Under the pieces are notes generated by a model that ran no database searches, was not told the DNA's origin, and saw only the letters and a program-made list of their open reading frames with translations. 64,000 nt of DNA, taken from assembly GCF_900115145.1 (NCBI RefSeq), contig NZ_FOVL01000010.1, positions 1 to 64,000 of the forward strand, read 5' to 3'. The DNA comes from Salegentibacter flavus. GTDB taxonomy: Bacteria; Bacteroidota; Bacteroidia; Flavobacteriales; Flavobacteriaceae. A program made the translations under genes and the position numbers. Below, one piece after another: positions 39,081 through 46,486 of this stretch (positions within the stretch are counted from its first letter, which is position 1; each line of letters begins with the position of its first letter).

Positions 39081-39113
39081 ATGAACCGGGATATGGGGCA
39101 AATGAATCGGGAA
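39081..39113 (-). promoter_or_regulatory. Paired direct repeats, candidate LytTR operator (S41 gene)
   Basis: ATGAACCGGGAT at 39081-39092 and ATGAATCGGGAA at 39102-39113 (plus-strand reading) are 21 bp apart start to start, two helical turns. On the reverse strand each reads ATCCCGGTTCAT-like, containing the GTTNAT core of LytTR sites. The proximal repeat is 34 bp from the -7 element of the S41 gene, identical to the arrangement at the TonB receptor gene. Confidence 0.65.
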
Positions 39114-39180
39114 AAAAAGCGATGAAACAGGATTAAGCTATACTGCCAGTTATCCTTTTCCCTTAAAATTTTAAATTAAC

Positions 39181-39402
39181 TCAATCCCTTGGTTTCTTGT
39201 TTAACCTATCAAGAAACGCTGCACTGTAATGGTGGCCTGGAAATGCGGCGAAATCCATTTCCAACATCGCTTTTGCCCTTTCCTGGAAATCAGTATTAAC
39301 ATAATAACGAGCGAGTAGATACAGCTCAAAAGCTTAGTATAAGTTCCTGTTCTGAAGACCAGGCGGGAGAATCTTTCTGCAAGGTTCCAGCTGTCTGGCT
39401 TC
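39181..39402 (-). pseudogene. Gene 3' remnant with an internal stop
   Basis: A 74-codon reverse-strand frame has no start Met and carries one internal TAA (39334-39336). It ends with protein-like sequence: AFELYLLARYYVNTDFQERA, then AKAMLEMDFAAFPGHHYSAAF and LDRLNKKPRD, before TGA. The helical, Ala/Leu-rich composition argues for a decayed gene and not random sequence. I cannot name the family. It starts immediately after the TonB receptor terminator. The rest of the gap 39011-39466 holds the repeats and promoter above. Confidence 0.5.
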
Positions 39403-39403
39403 C

Positions 39404-39438
39404 AAAAAAAAAGAGAATCCCGGGCAGATGCCCGGGAT
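39404..39438 (-). terminator. TonB receptor gene terminator
   Basis: On the reverse strand ATCCCGGG and CCCGGGAT form a GC-rich stem (39417-39438) followed by a long T run (plus-strand A run near 39404-39412). It lies 29 bp past the receptor stop codon and separates it from the S41 gene. Confidence 0.85.
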
Positions 39439-39466
39439 CTCCCGTGATGCAGGGTATCGAAAACGG

Positions 39467-41896
39467 CTATTTTCCACCTGCTCTGTTAAGTTCTTCTAAA
39501 CTGTTTTGGCGAACTTTTTTGTTTGAATTCGATTTTCTGAAAGTATATCTGAGATTGAGACTTACGGAACGTTCATCAAAGTACTGATCTATTTTAATTG
39601 TATTGTCAAGAAAATCAGCATTGACATCCATTTCCATTCCTTTAAAGATATCGGTTGCATTTAGAGTTACCTCCAGTTTATCATTGAAAAATGACTTTTT
39701 AAGACCGGCATCGAGCCACCATTGGCTGGCAATATTGTATACTCCGTATGCCATAGGACCTCTGTACGTGCCGTTCAGTTCGAATTTTATGTTCAGGGGA
39801 AGATTGATCTGGTGATTCGACTGAACAAGATAAAAGAGGTTATCATTTTCTACGGATTGTTCATCTATAGTAAGATCATATTTCTGCTGATTTAAGACCA
39901 TGGTGTTATTCATCTTCCAGAAGGAAGCTAATTCCACAGGAGCTACTAAAGTAGCACTGTAATTCGTAAAATTGTCCAGGTTCCGTGTGGTAAAAGCTGT
40001 TTTACCGGTCTGTGAATCAGACGCAGGTACTTCAATAAAGTAATCATTTGTACTTTCATAGGCCAGCAAAAGATTGAACTTTTTGAAGAAAGTCTGGGTC
40101 AACTTATAGGAATCGGTTATCTGGGCCCGCAGCTCGGGATTTCCATCAACATAAGTATATGGATCCAGATAGAATATAAAAGGATTGAAATTGCTGTAAT
40201 TCGGTCTTGATATCCTTCTGCTATAGGCATAATTCAACTGGTAATTTTTACTTACCTTCTGCTCAAGCATGGCATTGGGAAAGAACTCCAGGTATTCCCT
40301 CTCATTACTTTCGTTCATTTTAAAGGATCTTCCCTCTCCATAAGTCTGTTCAGCTCTAAGCCCGGCCTGGAAATTCCAGGTGTCATTGAACCTGTTGCTA
40401 TAACTTGCATACGCCGCATAGATCTCCTCTTCATATCTGAAACGGTCGCTCATGGAGGGATCTAACTGGCGATCGTTATTTTCAGTTACGAAATAATTTA
40501 GTTCACTGTCAGATATTACCTTACTGGCCTTTACTCCCAGTTCAAGATTAGAACTGGTTGACAGTGGTGTCATGAAATCTATTTTTGCAGCGTAAATGCT
40601 GTAGTCTGATAGGCTGTTATTGTCGAGGAGTTCCAGTACTTTAGAATCATCAGTGTGGTAGGTATAAGTATTTGTGAAACTGGCATTAACTTCGTTTTTG
40701 AGTCTCACATAATCCACATCGGCCGATATGGAGGTTCCTGTAGTATCCAGTTTTCCCGTATAGTGAACATTGAACTGCCCGTTTGAAAAACTGTCATTCC
40801 TGTTGTTAAGGGCATCTACGCTAACGAAAGGACCATTTACAGGGTGCCGCAAAGTACTGAAGGTATTCCAGTCATCTTGTCTGTCCTTGTAAATAAGATT
40901 GGCCATTATTCCAATGCTGTGATTGTCATTAAAATCGTAATCTGTTCCAATTCGAAGAGATGGAACAAATTGTTCGCTTTCCTGAAGTCCTGATTGTTCG
41001 TATATGGAAAAATCCTGGTTACCGGGAAATGTTCTGATCACCTTCTGTGGCCTGTAATCTCCCCGTTCAGACAGATCTAGATTGAAGAAAGAATTCCAGT
41101 TTCCTTTGTTATAGCTCAAATTAGTACCTCCATTGAATAATTTCTGATTACTTACTTTATACCCCCCGTAAATACTACCAGTAAGTCCGGTGCCGATATT
41201 CTTCTTAAGGTTTATGTTCAAAATCCCAGCAGTACCTTCGGCATCATATTTGGCTGAAGGGTTATGGATCACTTCAATTTCTTCTATGCTTTCTGCAGGC
41301 ATGCTCTCGAGCAAGGTCTGGAGTTCCTTGGCTGAAAGATAAGTCATACGCCCATCGAGCATAACAGTTACTCCTTGGTTTCCGTTGATCATAAAGTCCC
41401 CATCCTGTCCAACTGAAACTCCGGGTGCTCTGGAAAGCATTTCATAAGCCGTTCTGCCGGCAGCAACAGCAGTTCCTTCCACTTTCATCACCATTTTGCC
41501 ATTTTCGACTTTTACACGTGGCCTCCAGCTATGGATCATAACCTCGTTAAGCATGGCCATTTCTTCCCGCATGGTAACCAACCCGAAATCCCTGCTGAAA
41601 TCTGAACTGGCTATTTCAAATAATGGACTAAATGTGGATTCAAAACCTATGGCGCTGAATCTCAGTACATATGTTCCATTTTTAGGGGGTTTCAGATTAA
41701 AGGTCCCATCCATTTCTGTAGTCGATCCCGTTACCAGTGTAGAATCGGGTAATTTCATTACTGCGACAGTCGCAAAAGGTATGGATTCTTCTTCCTGGTC
41801 CATAAGGCTCCCGCTGAGCAAACCCTGCTGAGCGATACTAATCTGTGTTATTAAACACATAAAAAAGGCGATTGTTAATTTTCGATACAACTTCAT
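39467..41896 (-). CDS. TonB-dependent receptor, outer-membrane beta-barrel family
   Basis: This 809-residue protein has a signal peptide (TQISIAQQ), a carboxypeptidase-regulatory-like domain (about 25-110, with IPFATVAVMKLPDSTLVTG) and a plug domain (LDGRMTYLSAKELQTLL, IEEIEVIHNPSAKYDAEGTAGI). The barrel of the OMP_b-brl_3 type contains NYAYSRRISRPNYSNFNPF. It is not a SusC, and no SusD follows. The real start is ATG 41896; the preceding GTG at 41899 is not needed. Its promoter has LytTR-type repeats 34 bp upstream of the -7 element. It probably imports a peptide or other nutrient that the adjacent S41 peptidase may process. Confidence 0.92.
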   Translation of the reverse strand: MKLYRKLTIAFFMCLITQISIAQQGLLSGSLMDQEEESIPFATVAVMKLPDSTLVTGSTTEMDGTFNLKPPKNGTYVLRFSAIGFESTFSPLFEIASSDFSRDFGLVTMREEMAMLNEVMIHSWRPRVKVENGKMVMKVEGTAVAAGRTAYEMLSRAPGVSVGQDGDFMINGNQGVTVMLDGRMTYLSAKELQTLLESMPAESIEEIEVIHNPSAKYDAEGTAGILNINLKKNIGTGLTGSIYGGYKVSNQKLFNGGTNLSYNKGNWNSFFNLDLSERGDYRPQKVIRTFPGNQDFSIYEQSGLQESEQFVPSLRIGTDYDFNDNHSIGIMANLIYKDRQDDWNTFSTLRHPVNGPFVSVDALNNRNDSFSNGQFNVHYTGKLDTTGTSISADVDYVRLKNEVNASFTNTYTYHTDDSKVLELLDNNSLSDYSIYAAKIDFMTPLSTSSNLELGVKASKVISDSELNYFVTENNDRQLDPSMSDRFRYEEEIYAAYASYSNRFNDTWNFQAGLRAEQTYGEGRSFKMNESNEREYLEFFPNAMLEQKVSKNYQLNYAYSRRISRPNYSNFNPFIFYLDPYTYVDGNPELRAQITDSYKLTQTFFKKFNLLLAYESTNDYFIEVPASDSQTGKTAFTTRNLDNFTNYSATLVAPVELASFWKMNNTMVLNQQKYDLTIDEQSVENDNLFYLVQSNHQINLPLNIKFELNGTYRGPMAYGVYNIASQWWLDAGLKKSFFNDKLEVTLNATDIFKGMEMDVNADFLDNTIKIDQYFDERSVSLNLRYTFRKSNSNKKVRQNSLEELNRAGGK

Positions 41897-41934
41897 CACG
41901 TTTATTTTAATTGGTTAATAATTGATTTATGAAG

Positions 41935-41942
41935 CAAATATG
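41935..41942 (-). promoter_or_regulatory. -7 promoter element of the TonB receptor gene
   Basis: CATATTTG on the reverse strand matches seven of eight positions of TAnnTTTG, 39 bp upstream of the start. The 19-bp-upstream -33 position reads TTCC, a poor match, which fits activator dependence. Confidence 0.55.
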
Positions 41943-41975
41943 ACAGGAATTACGCCTTCGGGGAACCGCAATTCT

Positions 41976-42008
41976 ATGAACCGGGATTTTAACTCAATGA
42001 ACCGGGAT
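41976..42008 (-). promoter_or_regulatory. Paired direct repeats, candidate LytTR operator (TonB receptor)
   Basis: ATGAACCGGGAT occurs twice without mismatch, at 41976-41987 and 41997-42008, 21 bp apart. The proximal copy is 34 bp from the receptor's -7 element. The pair sits in the divergent region before the LytS gene at 42023 and may also autoregulate that operon. Confidence 0.7.
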
Positions 42009-42022
42009 ATGCTCAATATGAA

Positions 42023-43240
42023 ATGGAAAGGAGTTTTTTAAAATTAAGAGATCTTGCACAAGAGATAGAAATCCAAACCATAATGGATATGAGAAAACGA
42101 AAAAACCTTTTAATTTTTTACATTTACCTTTTAGATAAAATAAAAAGAATAGAAGCTTCAGCTAAAAATATTGACTCTTCACGGAAACGATTCGGATTTT
42201 ATTTGATCCTTAAAGATATCGGCATTGCTGCTTTAGTGACTGTGTTGTGGTATTATGTGATGGTTTTTATGCACCAGGGCTATATAATGGTTCCCTCTTA
42301 TTATAATCTAATCGAGATGGGTTTATTTTTTATATTCCTTCTGTTTCTTCTCTGGATGCATCACGGGATTTCAAGCTATATGGAATCTAGTGTTTTAAAA
42401 GAAATCAATACTGTCATTAAAACGATCATTGAGTTATCTATTGTCATTCTGGCGACTCTTTTGTTGACTTTTATTACAATATATCTTCCAACTAGTTATA
42501 TATTTCCTCCCGAGGCCATTCTGCCGGAAAACATACGAACCGCCTTTGTTATAACAATCATCCTTTCTCTGTTTTTCTATTTTTTAGTTGAACGGGAAAG
42601 AAATAAAAGAAAACTTCAGGAAAAAATATTGCGTTCAACCCATCTCCAAAAGGAGAATTATCAGGCCCAGATACAAAGTCTTAAAAACCAGGTGAACCCT
42701 CATTTTCTCTTTAACAGTCTTAATGTCTTGAGTTCCCTGATCCGGAAAAACCAAAGCCAGGCCCAGGAGTTCGTACACAGGCTTTCAAAAGTATACCGAT
42801 CGTTCCTTGACCATAGCCATGAACAGTTGGTGACGCTCCAAAAAGAAATGGAATTAACAGAGGCTTACATTTACCTGCTTAGTACGCGATTTGGTGACAA
42901 TGTTCGTTTTGAAATAAATGTTCCCGAAGATCATACACACTTATTATTGCCTCCCGGTTCTCTGCAGATGTTGGTCGAAAACGCTATTAAGCATAATGGC
43001 TCTACCCGAAGAAAACCTTTGATCATTCAGATCTCTTCCGAAAAAGATGAAGTGATCGTGAAAAATAACCTCCAGCCCCGTTTGGAGAAAATGGATTCAA
43101 CCAGGACCGGATTGAAAAATATTACCAGACGTTACAAATTCCTGACTGATCAGGAAGTAAAATTCATTACATCAGAAAAAGATTTTATAGCCAAACTTCC
43201 ATTGCTAAAAGTTGAAGCTTATGAAAATAGTAATTATTGA
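42023..43240 (+). CDS. LytS/YehU-type sensor histidine kinase
   Basis: This 405-residue membrane kinase has about four transmembrane helices (roughly 66-85, 92-112, 131-155, 170-190). A coiled coil leads to the His_kinase domain with His227 in NPHFLFNSLNVLSSL. The HATPase N-box is LQMLVENAIKHN and the G-box region has TGLKNITRRY. It should phosphorylate the LytTR regulator encoded next, whose start overlaps its end by 20 bp. The stimulus is unknown; the adjacent receptor and peptidase suggest an envelope or nutrient signal. Confidence 0.92.
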   Translation: MERSFLKLRDLAQEIEIQTIMDMRKRKNLLIFYIYLLDKIKRIEASAKNIDSSRKRFGFYLILKDIGIAALVTVLWYYVMVFMHQGYIMVPSYYNLIEMGLFFIFLLFLLWMHHGISSYMESSVLKEINTVIKTIIELSIVILATLLLTFITIYLPTSYIFPPEAILPENIRTAFVITIILSLFFYFLVERERNKRKLQEKILRSTHLQKENYQAQIQSLKNQVNPHFLFNSLNVLSSLIRKNQSQAQEFVHRLSKVYRSFLDHSHEQLVTLQKEMELTEAYIYLLSTRFGDNVRFEINVPEDHTHLLLPPGSLQMLVENAIKHNGSTRRKPLIIQISSEKDEVIVKNNLQPRLEKMDSTRTGLKNITRRYKFLTDQEVKFITSEKDFIAKLPLLKVEAYENSNY

Positions 43241-43991
43241 AGACGAAGCCTTTGCAGCCGATTCCCTGGAGTCGATGATCCTTGAATTACGGCCGAAAAC
43301 CGATGTGCTGGAAAAGTTAGAATCGATTGAAGAAGCTGTGGAATGGTTCAGCATGAATCAGCACCCTGATCTGGTGTTTTGTGATATACATCTTTCAGAT
43401 GGGAACAGCTTTGAGATTTTCAGGCAAACAGAGGTTAAATGTCCGGTGATCTTTACCACTGCCTACAATGAATATGCTATTGAAGCTTTTAAAGTAAATA
43501 GCGTAGATTATCTGCTAAAACCTATTGGGAAAGAAGAACTTGCAAAAGCCATACGAAAGTATGAAGAACTTAAGCAAACGAACCTGCCCCTGGAGATTCA
43601 AAACCTGCAGAATCTTTTACATGATGCTGCTAAGGGACGATCCCAGACAGAGAAGAAATCCCGTTTCATGGTAAAATCAGGCCAGTCAATAAAAACTATT
43701 TCCAGTGAAAAAGTTGCTTATTTTTTGGCAGAAGAGGGAGTGGTATTATTGGTTACTTTTGAGGGCAATCGTTTTGTGGTGAGTTATACCCTCGATCAGC
43801 TGGAAGAGATGCTTGATCCTAAAACATTTTTTAGGACAAACCGGCAGTTGATTGCAAACATCAGATCTGTGAAGGAGGTGAGCCCCTATTTCAAAGGACG
43901 GCTTCATCTCGTTCTAAATCCATCCCTGGCAGGTGATCAGATCATAAGCAGTAGTAAGGCTTCTGCTTTCAAGGATTGGCTGGACCTGTAA
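43221..43991 (+). CDS. LytTR family response regulator
   Basis: This 256-residue regulator has a receiver domain (IIEDEAFAADS; phospho-acceptor Asp55 in FCDIHLSDG; Thr/Lys switch region TTAYNEYAIEAFKVNSVDYLLKP) and a C-terminal LytTR DNA-binding domain (VKSGQSIKTISSEKVAYFLA, FFRTNRQLIANIRSV, DQIISSSKASAFKDWLDL). LytTR proteins bind paired 9-12 bp direct repeats about two turns apart, and such repeats flank the neighbouring genes. An in-frame TTG at 43212 exists; ATG 43221 matches the usual start of the receiver. Confidence 0.94.
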   Translation: MKIVIIEDEAFAADSLESMILELRPKTDVLEKLESIEEAVEWFSMNQHPDLVFCDIHLSDGNSFEIFRQTEVKCPVIFTTAYNEYAIEAFKVNSVDYLLKPIGKEELAKAIRKYEELKQTNLPLEIQNLQNLLHDAAKGRSQTEKKSRFMVKSGQSIKTISSEKVAYFLAEEGVVLLVTFEGNRFVVSYTLDQLEEMLDPKTFFRTNRQLIANIRSVKEVSPYFKGRLHLVLNPSLAGDQIISSSKASAFKDWLDL

Positions 43992-44025
43992 GAAATGATA
44001 GAGATTATTGAATAATGACCAGGAA

Positions 44026-45129
44026 ATGAGACTGAAATTAGCTGAGAAAATAAAACCGCGGTATCGGGTTTGGCTGCACAGAATACTTGTGGCTGGGTTA
44101 ATAACTGTCGCAATCCAACTAATATTCCTTTATGTAAAATATGGGAGTATATTCGTAGAGCTACATTACACCTCCGGAATTGAATTCACCTTTACATTTC
44201 TTTATTTCCTTTCTCTGTTCTCGATATATCCCAGGATTTCCCGCTTTCTCCATTCTCCTGTTTTTAATCGCCTGGAGTCAGTTTATATCAATATTCTTGA
44301 AGGAATAACTGTAGCCATGTCTACTTTCCTTTTGATTACGATCATGAAAATCTTGCCAATATGGATACTGCTCTTGTATCTAAACGCAAGATATGAGGAC
44401 CTGAATGCCTCATTTGACATAGATGCTTTGCGCCGGGACGTCATTGCGCATGCTGTCCTGGGTCTTTTCATTTATTATTTTGTGGAGAGAGAAAGGATTC
44501 GGAAGCAAATACAGGCAGAAGCTTTACGATATGCACAGCTACAAAAAGAAGAATTTAAAGGTCAACTGGAGAACCTGAAAAACCAGGTGAATCCTCAATT
44601 CCTGTTTAATAATCTTGAAGCTCTTGATTCCCTTATTGAAAAAGATCCGGAAGAAGCTGTCAAATTTGTAAATCGCTTATCTTATGTCTACCGGTCTTTC
44701 CTGGATCGTGAACAAGAATTGGGGACATTGGCAAAAGAAATGGAATTGGTGGAGGCGTATATTTATTTGCTAAAAACCCGTTTCGGGGATAGAATACAAT
44801 TTAACATGAAAATCCCTCCGGAATACTTGTCTCTTCAGATACCACTCGGATGTTTACAGGTACTTATCGAGAATGCCGTATTATATAACGAAATTAGCAG
44901 AGAAAAGCCACTTCATATCAATATCAGTATTCACAGAGAAAAACTTATAGTGAGTAATAATCTGTATGAGATTCGGCGAGAAAAGACATCAGGAGCAGGA
45001 TTGAAGGATTTAATCGAAAGGTATGAATATTTTACCACTGAAACCATTGAGGTAGAGGAGACCGGCAAAGAATTGATTGTTAAACTGCCCTTGCTTAAGG
45101 TTGAAGAGTACAATGGCAGTTTTGAATAA
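44026..45129 (+). CDS. LytS-like pseudokinase paralogue
   Basis: This 367-residue protein resembles the LytS kinase encoded upstream across the membrane region and the kinase core (shared RLS-VYRSFLD, EMELVEAYIYLLKTRFGD and KLPLLKVEEY). The phospho-acceptor motif reads NPQFLFNNL, with Gln191 where His is expected, and the N-box is LQVLIENAVLYN, lacking the usual K-H. Phosphotransfer is therefore unlikely; a dimer-partner or regulatory role is more plausible. A TTG at 44008 is an alternative start. It follows the regulator gene by 34 bp and probably shares the operon. Confidence 0.88.
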   Translation: MRLKLAEKIKPRYRVWLHRILVAGLITVAIQLIFLYVKYGSIFVELHYTSGIEFTFTFLYFLSLFSIYPRISRFLHSPVFNRLESVYINILEGITVAMSTFLLITIMKILPIWILLLYLNARYEDLNASFDIDALRRDVIAHAVLGLFIYYFVERERIRKQIQAEALRYAQLQKEEFKGQLENLKNQVNPQFLFNNLEALDSLIEKDPEEAVKFVNRLSYVYRSFLDREQELGTLAKEMELVEAYIYLLKTRFGDRIQFNMKIPPEYLSLQIPLGCLQVLIENAVLYNEISREKPLHINISIHREKLIVSNNLYEIRREKTSGAGLKDLIERYEYFTTETIEVEETGKELIVKLPLLKVEEYNGSFE

Positions 45130-45279
45130 TAATTCCCAGATTCTTCCAGTCACCTGCAATTCGATCTTCGTTTATTAAAAACAGCCAATATCTTTACCGG
45201 ATGAGGGAAATCCCCCATAAGGAATAATATCAATTTGTTGTTCTTTCCCGAAACCCAAAAACCCGCCCATTTCCAGCAG

Positions 45280-45310
45280 TCCCGAAACACGGGAATGACA
45301 TTTTTATTTT
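45280..45310. terminator. Weak terminator-like hairpin between convergent genes
   Basis: TCCCG and CGGGA form a short stem (45280-45284 with 45290-45294) followed by ATGACATTTTT. It lies between the LytS-like gene and the convergent small membrane gene. Nothing else was recognised in 45130-45325. Confidence 0.35.
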
Positions 45311-45325
45311 ATATAAAGATAGTAT

Positions 45326-45649
45326 TTACATATCGAGACATCTTCCGAAGTCAGGACAGATAAGAGGTAAGATTAACCAAGTGTGAAGTAAAAACAGGAT
45401 AAAAAATAATACCCCTAATACAAGAGCATGAATAATATACGTTGACTCTCCAGCGGGTTTTATTTTTGGCCAAAGAAGTCCAAAGGCCCCGACTACAAAA
45501 AAGAAGAATGGTAATCCGGAAAATAAGACTAAAAACTTCAGGCTAAAACCATCAGCCATTCCTCCATAGACAATAATACCTACTAGAATTGCAAGTATAA
45601 TTAATATCCAGAAAATCACCTTAGTTGTTTTATTAAGTACTTTAACCAT
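45326..45649 (-). CDS. Small three-helix membrane protein, unknown function
   Basis: This 107-residue protein has three hydrophobic helices (about 11-29, 37-58, 72-93) and a short Cys-containing C-terminus (LICPDFGRCLDM). No family was recognised. It is a lone gene downstream of the potassium uptake operon in the same orientation, with a 120-bp gap, so it may or may not be co-transcribed. Confidence 0.55.
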   Translation of the reverse strand: MVKVLNKTTKVIFWILIILAILVGIIVYGGMADGFSLKFLVLFSGLPFFFFVVGAFGLLWPKIKPAGESTYIIHALVLGVLFFILFLLHTWLILPLICPDFGRCLDM

Positions 45650-45769
45650 GACTTTTAAGTTTCACCATAATATTTTTAAAATTAAGACTTTAAAATCTTT
45701 TTCTTAATGATAAATGTCATTTTGAAAGGTGTTTTGAAATCTTAATTCATTCAAAATTAAGCCTGCTTA

Positions 45770-46474
45770 CTATTCTCTATCAGATGTTCTAATCTTAGTG
45801 AGGAGCTTTTTTATATCGCGGTTATTTCCATACAACACCATTACATCGCCATGATGTAAAATGGTTTGGGCTGAAGCCACTCCCTGTACCGAAGAAACAT
45901 TTTTATTGACTCCAATTTCATTTTTCTCTCCGGAAATTTTAATGGTAGTAAGCACAATAATGTTATACTTGCGTTTTAAACCGGCCTCCTGTAGGGTTTG
46001 TCCATCATACTCCTTTGGGATTTCCGTCTCTACGATACTGTATTCTCCGGTCACTTCAAAAGAATCTATTACTCCTTCAAGATTGAGTTTTTTAGACCAA
46101 CGCTCTGCCGTTTCCTCTTCCGGATGGATGATCTCTTTTACTCCCATAGCTTCTAGAACCATTTCCTGTAGTGAGGATACTGCCCTGCTTACTAACCTTT
46201 TTACTTTCAGTTGTTTCATTAAGGCGGTAGCCATAATATTGGCTCCCAGATCTTCGCCTATCCCAACTATTACTACATCAGTATCTTTTAGAGGTAGGTT
46301 GGTTACCGCATTAAATTCTGTCGCATCCAGGCTTATCGCATGAGTAATTTTTTCTTTTATGGCTTCAACGCGATCCAGGTTATTATCTACTCCAATCACT
46401 TCATTTCCCATGGTAGTCAGTTTCTCAGCCAGGGAAGCTCCAAAATTTCCTAATCCTATTATTATGTACTTCAT
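45770..46474 (-). CDS. KtrA/TrkA-like potassium channel regulatory subunit
   Basis: This 234-residue cytoplasmic protein has an N-terminal Rossmann RCK-N domain (IIIGLGNFGASLAEKL, VIGVDNNLDRVE, DVVIVGIGEDLGANIM) and a C-terminal TrkA_C domain. It gates the KtrB-type channel encoded 12 bp upstream, in response to nucleotides. Length (about 230) is that of KtrA and not of the double-domain TrkA of enterics. Confidence 0.93.
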   Translation of the reverse strand: MKYIIIGLGNFGASLAEKLTTMGNEVIGVDNNLDRVEAIKEKITHAISLDATEFNAVTNLPLKDTDVVIVGIGEDLGANIMATALMKQLKVKRLVSRAVSSLQEMVLEAMGVKEIIHPEEETAERWSKKLNLEGVIDSFEVTGEYSIVETEIPKEYDGQTLQEAGLKRKYNIIVLTTIKISGEKNEIGVNKNVSSVQGVASAQTILHHGDVMVLYGNNRDIKKLLTKIRTSDRE

Positions 46475-46486
46475 ATTTTTAAATTT

